This document shows positions 1 to 11,522 of a DNA stretch of 64,000 nt, in pieces. The notes under the pieces are model-generated. The model ran no database searches. It saw only the letters and a program-made list of their open reading frames with translations, and was not told the origin of the DNA. The stretch comes from Uranotaenia lowii (taxonomy: Eukaryota > Arthropoda > Insecta > Diptera > Culicidae). Location of the stretch: assembly GCF_029784155.1 (NCBI RefSeq), contig NC_073691.1, positions 132,986,394 to 133,050,393 on the forward strand. The letters are read 5' to 3'. The translations under genes and the position numbers were made by a program. Position 1 is the first letter of the stretch; every line of letters begins with the position of its first letter.

Positions 1-402
1 CTTACACTGAATTTGATACCTCAAATCGGTTGCACGTCACTCAAAACTATCGTGTACCAATTTTCATCTGAATACGATGAATAATAACGTCAATATCGCT
101 AAAACAGCAAACAATCAATATGGAAGCCCCCTTTTGCCGACCCCTAACCCCAAATTCAATACCTGAAGTCGATTTCTTATCATTCAATACCCCCATGTGA
201 AAATTTTCATCACGATCCGACGAAAAAAACACCAAAAACGCGAATACAATATTTGTCTTGTATGGACAACCCCCTTCAGAAGGGGGTTCATCATTCCTGG
301 TCCTAATGAGCATCCATGCCAAATTGGAGATCTTTAGCTCTTAAGACGGCTGAGTCTATAGAGGACAAACAAACAAACATTCAGAAATTGCTATAATATA
401 GA
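1..402 (-). mobile_element. Helitron 5' end (partial, reverse strand)
   Basis: Read on the minus strand, this begins with TC at 402-401, preceded by A, then a TATA-rich start and a run of GTTT repeats followed by a sequence ending in CCTCTATAGACTC. The same 5' end starts the complete Helitron at 57949. Blocks holding an AAGGGGGT core recur near 121 and 262, about 143 bp apart, the same period as the internal tandem array of that Helitron. The rest of the element lies left of the window. No Rep/helicase coding is visible, so this is probably a non-autonomous member. Confidence 0.7.
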
Positions 403-427
403 TTTACTTAAAAAATCAAAAGAAAAA

Positions 428-1408
428 TTAGTCGATGGAGCCTAGAGTGCAAAATTGAACGCATTTTTGCTCGATGTCCTCCATCAATGTCTTTACAGTG
501 TCATCCGGTGCCAGTTTTTCAGTTTTTTTTTCCATTTTCTTAACATGTTCGTCTCGTCTTTGAATGTCTTCTTGCTCCTTCGAAATTCCCGCTACATTAT
601 TGCCCAGTACTGCTCCTCCGGGCACAGTTCCGGGCGGTTTGACAGGTTCATGTCCTTGGGAACAAAATGGACAGAATTGGCCTCATACCACTCCAGGACA
701 CTTTTAGAATAGTGGCATGATGCCTAATCTGGCCAAAATAGTGGAGCTTCGTTGTGCTGCTGCAAGAGTGGGAAAAGGCGTTTCTCGAGGCACTAAGGTT
801 TGTAGATCTCGCCATTTACTGTGCCCTTTGTCACGAAAGGCTCACTCCTCAGTCCGCAAGACAAATGTCCTGAAACACGAGATATTTGGAGTCGAACTTC
901 AACATTTACTTCTTCTTCAGTTTGTCGTCCACATCGAACTAGCTCTTACCGACGAAAAACTCCAACCCCGGAATTTGCTTAAAATCGGCTTTTATATATG
1001 TACGTTTAGTCGTCCATCACACAGCAGTCATATTTTGTCAGCATCTTCTCGTAGAGCTTCCATGGCCGAGTTTTAGCCGTCTATTGTTGCCGCTCATCGC
1101 GATTTGGGAAGTTCTCTACCTTGCATGTATGTAGTCCAGCACTCTTCTTTGCATTCTGAACGTAACTCTGCGACATGCCGATCTTTTTAGACAAATCACG
1201 GCTTGAGACGTTGGGATTTGCTTTAATCACCCGCTCCACCTTTCCCTCCGTCTTTTTGTTCTTCGGTCCAGGGTTTCTTCCAGCTCCTTTGCCGTGCTTC
1301 AACGTCAACTGCTGCTGGAACTGCTTCAACACTGCGGTGCGACAGGTCAGAAAACTCCAGGTGTTTGGAAAGAATTTGTTTTCTCGACTTGCGTTGGTTC
1401 ACCTCCAT
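428..1408 (-). pseudogene. ITmD37E (DD37E) mariner-like transposase, decayed
   Basis: Minus-strand pieces in changing frames make up a degraded Tc1/mariner-superfamily transposase. The likely start is the ATG at 1408 (MEVNQRKSRKQ). Next come helix-turn-helix-like segments (LKQFQQQLTLKHGKG, and RDLSKKIGMSQSYVQNAKK around 1150-1330), the first catalytic region (VMDD, followed by a stop, near 1000), a FWPD block with a stop in place of the next residue near 700, and QYWAIM near 590. There are 37 residues between the second Asp and the position of the Glu, which here reads PEEQYW where relatives read PIEQYW. Several stops and frameshifts make it non-functional. I could not identify its terminal inverted repeats. 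ITmD37E elements are known mainly from mosquitoes. Confidence 0.75.
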
Positions 1409-1602
1409 TTTTGTTGAATCGAAAAACATTACTTCGAGTTTGACAGCATGTAAACAATACACATCAATGAGAAAGTGTGCAAAATTTGGTTGATTTTTAT
1501 TCAATGGTAAAAACAGCCAAAAACCATTATCTAGACCCTAAAGTTTTGTAATTGAGAAAAAGCTTTGTACACCCACGTTAAAACCCAACACGATCAGGAG
1601 GA

Positions 1603-1725
1603 ATGATCGCCAAGACTCTTAAGCTACCGAAATCGACTGTGAATACCGTGCTCAAACGTTACTGGGACACTTTGACGGTGAATCGCACAAAACAAACCAT
1701 ACGTACCCCAAAAAAGAATCAAGCT
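1603..1725 (+). pseudogene. Tc1-like transposase N-terminal HTH fragment
   Basis: A short open stretch reads MIAKTLKLPKSTVNTVLKRY and continues for about 20 residues. This is the paired-like helix-turn-helix typical of the DNA-binding domain of Tc1 transposases. No catalytic domain follows; the sequence turns AT-rich and non-coding after about 1740. It differs from the ITmD37E relics on either side, so it is a separate fossil insertion. Confidence 0.5.
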
Positions 1726-1739
1726 TTACATTTCATTTG

Positions 1740-2200
1740 ATATTTGATTTCATTCAAAATTCGGTCAAAAATGTCTTGTATAACTTGCTTTATTATAACA
1801 GAACCCAGTAAAAAACCATCCGTTTCCACATTTGGGTCAATTAGCTTTATTTTTTTTTATTTAAAAAGAAACGATGTTGGAATAAAAAACTATGCAGTCG
1901 TGCACAGGTTGTGTCTTATTCTTTGCAATTTTTAAATATAAAAAAAATGGTAAAAACCTTGGGAAAAAGTAAAACAAAAAAAAATTCATAACATTTAGAA
2001 AAAAAAAATATAAATAGGAGAATGCTCGTTTGAACTTTATCGGATTTATCAAAAAGAATTGATTTTTTGTTTTTAGGTTCTGTTCGCCTCTCGTCTCTAA
2101 ACCTCTCAGCGATAAGGTCGATATGAAATTTAATAATTCGTTTTGAATGGCATAAAAAAAAGTGAAACTTTCGGTTAAAATTTGAAAAAAAATGCAGGAT
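1740..2200. other. AT-rich stretch without a gene
   Basis: Low-complexity A/T-rich DNA with homopolymer runs. I see no protein similarity and no clear repeat boundary. Confidence 0.5.
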
Positions 2201-2202
2201 TA

Positions 2203-3446
2203 AAGGGTATTACGGTCAAAATTTGGTCAATATCAACTTGACGTATTTCTTTCAATTTTGCATTTTAAAAAACTGAACACCCTTCATTTTGAAGGTGTGT
2301 GTGTGTGTGTGTAGAATGTTGCTCCTATTTTGATTTTGGAATTCACTCTTCAGTTGTCAAAATGCCGTTCAAGGAAGAAGGGCAGCGTATCAAAATTTTG
2401 CTCGCGCCGTTTACAAATGTAATTAAAGTGTTTGGGGAACGTTTGTCGACAGCCAGGAAGTCTGGATCGGGGGGAAATCGAAAACCGGAAGCCGCTGAGA
2501 CGACAAAGATAGTTGCCAGTAGTTTCAAGCGAAACCCTAACCTCTCTCTCCGAGATGCCGCAAATAAGCTGGGTGTATAGTCTACAACCGTGCATCAAGC
2601 CAAAAAACGAGCCGGACTATCGACTTACAAGAAGGTAGTAACTCCAAATCGCGATGATAAACAAAATACGACGGCCAAAGCGTGATCCCGGAGGCTATAC
2701 ACGACGATGCTGACGAAGTTTGACTGCGTGGTAATGGACGACGAAACCTACGTCAAAGCCGACTACAAGCAGTTTCCGGGACAGGAGTTTTATACGGCAA
2801 AAGGAAGGGGAAAGGTAGCAGATATTTTCAAGCACATGAAACTGTCAAAGTTCGCGAAGAAATATCTGGTTTGGCAAGGCATCTGTACCTGTGGCTTGAA
2901 AAGCAGCATTTTCATAGCTTTCGGGACTGTCAACCAAGATATTTACGTGAAAGAGTATTTGAATAAACGTCTGCTGCCTTTCCTGAAGAATCGCGGTTGT
3001 TCCGTTCTGTTTTGGCCGGATTTGGCATCTTGCCATTAAGGTAAAAAGGCCATGGAGTGGTACGCCGCCAACAATGTGCAGGTGGTTCCCAAGGACAAGA
3101 ACCCTCCCAACACGTCTGAGTTCCGCCCAATTGAGAAATACTGGGCTATTGCCAAGCGGAACCTAAAGAAGACCAAAAAAAAACTGCTAAGGACGAGCAG
3201 CAGTTCAAGGCAAACTGGTTTTCTGCGGCGAAGAAGGTGGACAAGGTGGCTGTACAAAATCTGATGGCAGTGGTTAAGCGTAAGGCCCAGCAATTCGGAT
3301 TATAAAAGCGGGAGCCTAACTGAATATTTTTCCTGAATTTTATACTTATTAAACTTGAAAAAGAAATTTAATTTGATTTTTTAAATAAACGATTTCACCG
3401 ATTTACACACGTTTTCCCTTCACCAAATTTTGACCGTATCACCCTT
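2203..3446 (+). mobile_element. ITmD37E element, complete with TIRs but degenerate
   Basis: TA dinucleotides at 2201-2202 and 3447-3448 flank inverted termini: left AAGGGTATTACGGTCAAA, right (reverse complement) AAGGGTGATACGGTCAAA. About 25 bp match with two differences at the ends. The TA target and the enclosed DD37E transposase place it in the mosquito ITmD37E group. The same terminus recurs at 34876 (inverted, truncated) and 63386. Confidence 0.85.
2362..3305 (+). pseudogene. ITmD37E transposase, disrupted
   Basis: The frame runs from MPFKEEGQRIKILLA at 2362 to QQFGL-stop at 3303-3305. Relative to the copy at 63541 about 20 codons of the first helix-turn-helix are missing. Key landmarks are VMDDETYVKADY (first Asp, about 2737), FWPDLASCH (second Asp, about 3020) and RPIEKYWAI (Glu, about 3130), with 37 residues between second Asp and Glu. 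Breaks are in-frame stops at 2578-2580, 2683-2685 and 3037-3039 and a frameshift in the A run near 3173-3183, after which VDKVAVQNLMAVV continues in another frame. It is inactive. Confidence 0.85.
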
Positions 3447-3448
3447 TA

Positions 3449-4956
3449 GGTTGACAACACTCTTTGTTTGTAGTTCCAAAATAATCAACGCACTAAAGCG
3501 TTTTTTGCTAGGAGTTCTTGAAATCAGGTATAAACATGTTAGTTTGGAAAAAGCACCTCCATTGATTTTTATACTGAAAAATCGTTTTTGGCACAGACTG
3601 GTGTTGTTATTTTTTCAGATTAAATGTACAAAAAAAAATCAGATTGCACTGCACTGCCGAATTTATCCTAGTTTTTTAACTGAAACTCGTTTTACCCATT
3701 TTAAATCACCGATGTCCTACGTTATCCATGTTTATCAGTGTCAAATAAGCTTTTGAATAGTATTGCATTGGGACTGGAGACTTCAACGGATTGATATTTT
3801 ATATTAAGTCCTAATAAAAGCATGAAAGGATGGATTGCAAGAAGAAATCATCATTTATACCAACGCGTCGCAAGTAATCGCAATTTATGATTTTACTGCG
3901 TTTGAAAGCTGTGTTGGGCGACGAGGATCACTTAGTTGCAGTTTTCTTTTTCATAAATAAGCGAATCTGACAAATAAATTCGTATCGATCGCTTCCCGAT
4001 TATAAAAAAAAAACAACAACAACACTATCATGAAATGCAACCTGGTGCATGCGAGAGGACGGTCTAAGCGCATTCCAGCAAAGGATCGAGCACAATGCCT
4101 AATACATATATATTTTTTCAGTCCAGTATTTTTGGAGCTGCTTCAAGGTTATATGCAAATCATTATTTATGATGACAATTATCGCTCGGAGGTGCTCCCT
4201 GCAAGCCGTCCAATCTCCGTGGTCATGGTCTCGAGCAAGATTTGGCGCGAAATAAACGAATAAACAACGTTTTCTGCACACATTTATCAACACAAGCACG
4301 AGTGTGTGCTGAAGTTAGTCTTGATCGCCCGAACGGACAAAAACAACTTTTTTTTTTGGAGTCGTGTTGATATGAAACCAAGCTGCTTACTCAAGAGCTC
4401 GACGGAGTTTTGCAAATTTAGCGGGAATTCCGCTGGTTCCAGTAAACTCCAGGATACCGAGCAAATTTACCATGCGATGATCGTTTTGGCGCGCAGACTT
4501 TGCTCGGATCTTTCAAAGCTCCTGTCTCCTCCACCCACGTTCGTCAAATTTACTGTTGTTGTTGTGCGTCGAAGTGCTGCTGCTGTTGCGTTGACCAAGA
4601 AAGGATTTCGTGCAATCACCAGCGGGCAAGCCGGCACGTGTGGATCATATTCTGTCATGAGTGCAGCAGCATGTTGGCGATTGAGCCTTGTCCAATTTAA
4701 GGGTTACCAGATAAAACGTAAGATGAATCAAGTCTCGTTCTGTTTTTGATTCTCAACTGTTATTTCTTATCTTCTGATTCTGGATACAGATTCTAATTTC
4801 TTGTTCTATAGATTTAATATTGTGATTCTAAATTTAAACTTCTGAATTGCATTTTTAAATTTAAAATGTAACGAAATTGCGAGCTCCGTCGATACAGATG
4901 CCACACAACTAAATCCAAGAATACTACGCTTGAAAACAATCTTACTGCTCGAAAGC
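3449..4956. other. Unassigned intergenic stretch
   Basis: Mostly AT-rich. The block 4030-4740 is less AT-rich and contains short ORFs and CTG-rich tracts, but none shows a recognisable domain, splice structure or family similarity. It could be a decayed repeat or an untranslated host exon. Confidence 0.4.
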
Positions 4957-5014
4957 TACAGTGGCCGTAACAAGAATAGTACCACTATGTGTTTTGCATG
5001 TTAAAATATGAATG

Positions 5015-7706
5015 GGGGCCGTCCATTAATGATGTTAGGGGGGGAGAGGGGGTTTCGATTTTTGTGACAATTTGTGACAGGGGGGGGGGGGGGGGGGGGA
5101 GATCAAAGCAATCGGTGCTTCGAACATGACGTAAAATTTTTGCGCTCCGCGTTTTCGCAAATTTTCCAAAAATTTCTCCAATAAAAGTGGTTTAAATAGG
5201 CGGAAATTTTGATTCGGACTCAAGTTTTTCAACAATAATAAGGCTCAGTTTCATAAGCATAATAAGGTGTGTGGTTCAAGTGAAAATGTGTTGGTTTTGT
5301 TGTAGTTTTACGCTCGCGTTTGACGTGTTAAATAAATAGAACAAGATCGATTGTTTTTGTGCCAAAATTAATACATCCTGGATCAATCGGTGCCTAAACT
5401 GGTGCGCCGTTGTGTGAACTTAATCGTTCATTCGAGTTTGCTAGTGATATTTGACAATTTTCCAAAAAAGTTGAATCGATGGAAGTTTTCCTATGGGAAA
5501 AATAAGTATTAATAAGTATTGTCGCTCGTCTGGTTGTGTCATGACATGTACAAGCTTTATGTTTCGGAATTCCAAACGCCAATCTAACAGAAAGTTGCAA
5601 ATATCATCGCAGGATCTGAGAAACCATAGCAAGATAAGTAACACTTTCTTTACTGTATATTATTCGATATTTTGTTTGTTTGTAGTAGGTGGAACTCAGC
5701 TTAGCTTGACACATAGACAAAGTTTAGGTTGTTTTCATTTTTCAGAAATCAGTGAAGCTTTAAACTGTATGGAAGCTCGTATCTAGTACAAGGGCTACCA
5801 AAATTGATATAATTATGTATTTTTTCATTTTGAAATAATTTTGAGTATTAAAAAAATTAATCATTGTCTTTGCTGAGTTTTTCATGTTAAAATTTTTGTA
5901 TCCATTGGAAATTCATAACGATGAAGAAGTCCGTTTCAAAAGTTTGTCAAAATGTGTGTAGTTTAATGTTTCTCGGTAAGAGAAAATGTGGATAAGAGTT
6001 TAAATCAAGGAATCAACAAAAAACTACCTGATTCATTTTTATATTGAAAGATTGTTAAATCATTTTGCTTTACTTTCTTGGCTGTTGCTGATTTTCCAGA
6101 CTTCTCTTTTCAAACGAAAATGTGCCATCATATTCTGGCCTGATTCTATCTGTGGTGTTTTGATATTGTCAGAAAAATTCTAAAAAAAGTAACAGGTTTC
6201 TGGAAGAAAGTTATCAAAAGATGTTGCTGCTATTGTTGGAAAATTGAAAAACTAACAAATGCATACACTGAGAACACGAAACTTATTTGTTGAAACAAAA
6301 AAAAATGTTCAAAAATCGAAACTTTTCATATCGTTTCAAATATAAGGCTAGAAGCAAAATTCATATAAAAAAAACAAATAAAACAGTTCTTTTTTCTCCT
6401 GACGCGCTTCAAAAATGTCATATTCTTGCTCAATTTTTTTTTTTTTTAGATTTGAAATTATTATTTAAAGTAAACATGTTTGAGAAAAATCAAAAGAAAC
6501 TTTTATATAACGGAATTTTACTAGGAAATAGTATGTATATAGGAAAATTTTAGATGTAACAAAACACTAGTCAAAAGTGTTTCCCGATTGAATCCTTGTA
6601 CCCCATCTCCAATAAATATTTTTTGCTAGGATGCAGAGGTGACCTCGGTCCTAAAGCACAACATTGTTCTTTCATCCTTTTCTCTATTTTCTATCCTATC
6701 TATTGACTACTAGGACGTGGCCGGCGCCGTTATTGATGTGTAAAGAGAGAGCATCAGTTTTGTTCATTGTGAATGTGCTGTCAATCCCAGATACCATTCT
6801 TTTGACCTCTGGACAAAATTGATGGCCTCGGTCAATCACGGAGTAGCAACCATTGGCGATGTGGAATTCGTTTCACTGAGCCACGCCTGCAACGATGGAG
6901 CTCTAAATGCAGCTAAAGTAATATAATTTCGATTATGCAATCATTTTATGACTAGAAAAAACTAAGTATTGTAAACATAGAAGTTCACGCATTTCGGGTT
7001 TCATAGTTCAGGTGGATGTGAGTAGTCAATCAAGCTAAGCTAAGCTAAGCTAATTTGTGACAGGGGGGGGGAGGGGTGATCAGCTTGAGCGTGACATCAC
7101 TTATCATTTCAAAAAAAAAATGAAAACAGCAAAACAATAACAAAAAATTTTATCTTAAATTCACTTGCACTTGCAATAAACTTGCACTATTCATTTAATG
7201 AATAATAATACTTACGTAATCTCTTTTGGTAAATTTTATGAGCATAAGAAAGCTCACAACATTCCACTGCAACACTCAGGAAAGTCCGGCCCACTAAAGT
7301 GGCAAAACGTGAATAGGATTGCTTGGCTATTCTAACCTGTGGAGAAGATTTGGAATGCGAATGGATTGAAGGAGAGGAACTTGATTTGGATGGATTGAAA
7401 TGGAAAGTCATCAACATAATCCTTGGACTCATGATTGAAATGTGTATTCAGCAATGATTGAAGGCTTGTTAAAAATTGTTTACCTTTTTTCAATTCTTTG
7501 AATAAAACTGATGAATTTAAAAAAGCAAAATTTTTAATCCAATTTCTAAAGGGTTGAAAATTTTACTCCAAGGAGGAGGGGGTTAGGAAAACGTGACGTA
7601 ATACAAAAAGGGGGGTTGCGGAAGTTGTGACAATATGTGACAGGGGTGGGGAGGGGGGGTGTAAAATTTTACCAAATTTTGCGTGACATCATTTATGGAC
7701 GGCCCC
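5015..7706. mobile_element. GGGGCCGTCC-type TIR transposon, 3-bp target duplication (copy 1)
   Basis: Left terminus GGGGCCGTCCATTAATG and right terminus (reverse complement) GGGGCCGTCCATAAATG are flanked by the trinucleotide ATG at 5012-5014 and 7707-7709. A G-rich tract follows the 'TTTGTGACA' motif inside each end. A 3-bp duplication with a GGG-type terminus resembles PIF/Harbinger, but no transposase is seen to confirm it. Comparison with copy 2 (31021-33371) suggests that about 5090-7050 is extra DNA in this copy, since the segments from about 7055 on align directly to 31070 on. Confidence 0.7.
5280..7020. other. Gene-free DNA inside the nested element
   Basis: AT-rich without supported genes. 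A less AT-rich block at 6630-6920 (around GTGACCTCGGTCC and CGGCGCCGTT) looks like part of a dispersed repeat, but I cannot assign it. A short (AAGCT)n array lies at about 7029-7052. Confidence 0.4.
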
Positions 7707-7918
7707 ATGATTGAAAATCGTCAAAATTTTGTTTTAATTTTTCTTAACGGAAAATCAAGTTAACTTTTTTGGGGACGAAGCAATTGGCGTTGAGGACCAA
7801 AAGTACGAAAAATTAGGTGCGGAATAAGAATAGTACCACTTGTGGTTTCCAACAAAAATCAAGATTATTTCTATAAATTTCCTGTGTAAAAGTGAATAAT
7901 AATCAAACACTATTTCTC

Positions 7919-8408
7919 CAGTATCAAGTCATAGATGGCAGCACTTTCTTGCTATCAAACGGAATTGAGACCCATTTTCGACGACTCGGTTTGCTGGATG
8001 ATTTTGGTCAAGAAATAAGTACTTGGTACCGTGTGAACTCCTTGGAAATTCTAAGATCACTAAATAAAAAAATTAGAATTGCATCAAGGTCACTTAAAAG
8101 TGAATTTATAGGACCGATAATCAGAATAATGTTGTACTTTCTGATGGAGCATGATGGACCAGACGGCTAGCAGTATTATTGGTATGATTTGCGCTTGAAT
8201 CGGAAGTTGAGAAAGAGCAGGAACTTTGGCGGTTATATATTCTTGTGCTGGTGATTTTTTGAAAATCCGGAAAAGCTTTCACTCCTACAAAACTGTGCTA
8301 AAAACAACCTCGAAATGATAAATATGGGCCTAAACAACTCCGAAAATGGATATTGAAACATTTTGGTTTTAACTATAAGATAGTGCTGCCATCTATGACT
8401 GGAAACTG
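7919..8408. mobile_element. MITE nested in the Tc1-type transposon
   Basis: About 27 bp of terminal inverted repeat: left CAGTATCAAGTCATAGATGG, right (reverse complement) CAGTTTCCAGTCATAGATGG, continuing GCAGCACT at both ends. The 490-bp interior has a short ORF with no known domain. I could not define a target duplication. Confidence 0.6.
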
Positions 8409-8822
8409 GAAAAGTTAAGTTTAATTTAAAAAAATAGAAGTTTTGAAACTCCAACCTGATTTTGTCTGTTTCAAAATTAACCCAAAATGTTTGTTTTATC
8501 ATTTCACGTCATGTCAATGAAGAAAGTAAGCAGTTAGGTAAAGTATTACAACTCAAATATCTTATTCATTAGTACTAAAACATGGATCTTCTTAAATCTG
8601 GCGCACTGTTTATTACACCATAACGCTCCTAGTAGTCGAATCTGGAACGTTTTGACAGTACTTTGTTTTGGAATGTTTCCTCTTTCAGTGCTGAAAATTT
8701 CATTTCGATTCGTTTTGTTTCAAAAATGTAAGACGTGATAGAAGCAGCGAGACGAAAATGGATTTTGGGCACCCACGTAAAAAACCCCGACCGTGTACTG
8801 CGTTCCCAAACGATTCCGTGAG

Positions 8823-9728
8823 ATGCATACTATGGATCGGCAGGTTCATATCAGGCGTCATAATGAAACTAAAAATTGGAAACTGCATTTGAAGGTGTTG
8901 AGAACGATTAAAGCAAACCCAGGGCAGTCGGACTATGACATCGCCAAGAAATTCAATGTCGACCGGTGCACCGTCAGAAGGATTTATCTGCGCGAAGGAA
9001 TACGATCTTATCGGGCCAGTAAGCAACCAAACCGGACATTGAAGCAGATTGTAGTAGCCAAAAGACGTGCCCGGAAGTTATACAACAAGGTTCTAACGAA
9101 GTACGACAGATGCATCCTCATGGATGACGAAACGTAGGTGAAGATGGATTTTGGGCTGCTTCCTGGCCAAAAATTTTATAATGCCACTAGTAGGAATGAT
9201 GTTCCCGGCAAGTTCAAATTCATTTTTGCTGAAAAAATTACAAGAAAGTGTTTGATCTGGCAAGGTATTTGCGTTGCGGACGAAAAACGCCGGTTTTTTG
9301 TGACAAACAAGACCATGGGCTCCAAGATATACAAGGAGGAGTGCCTGAAAAAACGTATTCTTCCGTACATGAGTTCTCACAAACGACCAGTAAGGTTTTG
9401 GCCAGATTTGGCAAGCATACACTACATCAAACAGGTACCTACTATAGTGGTATCGGGACAACGGCTGGATTTTGTCGAAAAGAACATCAACCCACCCAAC
9501 TGCCCTCAATTCCGGCCTATCGAAAAATATTGGGCAATTGTCAAGCAGAAGATGAAGAAGAATGGTAGGACTACTCGGAATGCAACAGAGATGAAGAGAT
9601 GGTGGAACAAAATGGCCGCTGAGGTCAGCGATCAGAGTGTCCAAACTATGATGAGTGGTATTCGTCGAAAAGTTCGTAATTTCATCAAAACCATGTCGGA
9701 ATATTTTTTAAAATTATTTTTCCTTTAA
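8823..9728 (+). pseudogene. Tc1/mariner-type transposase with a single stop
   Basis: One frame runs from the ATG at 8823 (MHTMDRQ) to a stop at 9726-9728, broken only by a TAG at 9135-9137 immediately after the first catalytic Asp (ILMDDET). Domains in order: helix-turn-helix around residues 20-60 (SDYDIAKKFNVDRCTVRRIY), first Asp at about residue 102, second in FWPDLASIHY at about 195, and Glu in RPIEKYWAI at about 234. I count 38 residues between second Asp and Glu, one more than ITmD37E. One nonsense change in a catalytic motif means this copy died recently. GTG at 8793 extends the frame upstream, but ATG is preferred. Confidence 0.8.
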
Positions 9729-10200
9729 AGTACAATAAAAACCTACAGTTTGAGTACAGCACATCTACATTTCGCTATTATTATAGCTCAGAGATACACC
9801 CGTTTTAATGCGTCCAGATTTAAGCTGATCCATGCTTTAAAGGAGCATCTCCTAAAAACCTCTTGAAAACCTCTGGAATGCTGGAAAATATTTAAAAATA
9901 CAGGGATCTATTCAAAAAGTTTGAAGAAGCATTATTATTAACATATAAACAGTTAATTTTAAGAAATAATCTTGCTTTTTGTAAAAAAAAAACGCAAGTG
10001 GAACTATTTTTTTCGCACTTTTTTCAATATTTTGGTTCTCAGCGCCAATTGCTTTATCCAAAAAGTAAACTTATGCTTGATTTATCCAAACAGTTTAAAA
10101 AAAAATGTAGAATAAATTGTCGATGATTCTCAACCAGTCATATATCAACAAGGTGCAAAACACATGGTTTTACTATTCTTGTTTCGGTCACTGTATAACC

Positions 10201-10414
10201 CACTATAAGAAAAAAAGATGCTGTAGAGAGCTGACAGTTTTTCAAAAGTTTTATTTGATGTGTATAATTCATAAACGAACATCGGTAAATCGATTCTTCA
10301 TTTACCGATGTTCGTTTATTTTTTACCGAAAAAAATACCGAACAGTTTAACGATTTACACATGTTAGGATTTCGGTAAAAAAATTACCGAACTCGGTAAT
10401 TTTTGTTTACTGTG
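10201..10414. repeat. Short element rich in TTACCGA palindromes
   Basis: A perfect 20-bp inverted repeat (10271-10290 and 10300-10319, 9-nt loop) is followed by several TTACCGA/TCGGTAA copies. The right edge read backwards starts CACAGTAAAC and the left edge CACTATAAGA, like the CAC-type ends of the elements at 20150 and 42611. Element boundaries are tentative. Confidence 0.45.
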
Positions 10415-10419
10415 TATTT

Positions 10420-11520
10420 TAAGTATTCATCATGTTGGTTCTATTATTTATTTTTATTGAGCTCTTCGGCATTTTTTAGGATGCATTTTTATACTTAAAA
10501 CAACAAGAATTTATATACTTTGGCGTTAGCATTTAAGCCAAGAAGCTCTATCTTTAGGGATAATGGTTTTGTTGAATGTTTCTAATATAGGTAGCCCTAG
10601 ATGAAAAGACAAACTGACCACTGTAAACCACATCAGCACAAGCCACGATCTGGTGTCTCGTGCCCAAAAAGGATCGAATGACTGGAAATTGATCTTTCAA
10701 AGTTCAGGTTCGAGCCTCAAGCTTTTCACTTCGTCTCTCCCCAACGGTCTACTTGGCTCGGGTCCAAACCTGATGGCCCCAACATGGAGATTCGTATCTG
10801 TTCACCCGCATCATTTGGAGGTTGTTGAGCACACGACTGGCTTTTTTTCGCTTTCTCGAAGTAAGAATAAACACTACCAAACACACCGAAAAGAAGTAAT
10901 AGGCATATCATTTCCACCGAGCGTACGATATATTTGATGAGTTGTAAATAATCGGGAGACGCGCTATCCAGCCAACCTCAAGTGGACTCAAATTTCAGGT
11001 TGTCAGGTTGCCAATTTGTGGTCTGAAAGTTTGTTTGGATAATATTAAGGGCAGCCGAAAAATGATCTTATCAAAATCGCCAGCCGTTTCAATCAATCGT
11101 AAACACCCAATAGAACAAGGGTGCTGATGAGGACGAATCTCCAAATTATGTTTTGTGTCCGAAATTGATCCTGGGATGGTCTTTAGTGTAATGAACAATT
11201 TTAAAAATTTGAAAACCATGTCAGTAACATGATGTTACATTTAAAATTGTCCATAATTTTTTCATTTTTTCGGAAATTCGATGACAATAGTTGTTGAATT
11301 GATACTTCAAAAGTAAATTGTGTGAGATAGTGATCGAAAAAGTTATAAGGGCTTTAGTCAAGTTAACATAACTGTAGAGAATATAGGAAATGTAGTATAG
11401 AAAGTATAGAAAAACATGAGTTTGATTAATTTAATAACTGATATGTGATTAATAATAATTATTCATTAATAATAATAATTCCGGACTCGACAATAACATC
11501 AAACAAGACTAGGCTAACTA
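10420..11520. other. Unassigned stretch with one possible short exon
   Basis: Nothing is firmly supported. The less AT-rich part at 10610-10930 holds a minus-strand 63-codon ORF (10726-10917) opening with a hydrophobic, signal-peptide-like segment (MEMICLLLLFGVFGSVYSY). It also has a possible plus-strand donor (GTAAGA at 10860). Coding in either direction is unproven. Confidence 0.3.
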
Positions 11521-11522
11521 GG

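Larger units (their letters stand above)
4959..10193 (+). mobile_element. TA-flanked Tc1/mariner-type transposon, 5.2 kb, with nested insertions
   Basis: Left end CAGTGGCCGTAACAAGAA and right end (reverse complement) CAGTGACCGAAACAAGAA match over about 40 bp and are bounded by TA at 4957-4958 and 10194-10195. Sub-terminal copies of the 'GAATAGTACCACT' motif recur near 7830 and, inverted, near 9990. The transposase lies at 8823-9728. Much of the 5.2 kb is later insertions: 5015-7706 and 7919-8408. Without those the element would be roughly 2 kb. Confidence 0.8.

Noticed and set aside
5080..5100. Poly-G tracts (also near 7060, 31100 and 32680) as G-quadruplex regulators
   Set aside because: They recur at the same place inside the GGGGCCGTCC elements and are simply part of those termini; their lengths may also be affected by sequencing error.
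10726..10917. Possible small secreted protein (hydrophobic N-terminus), minus strand
   Set aside because: Short, isolated, and a plus-strand splice donor overlaps it; not enough to call a gene.
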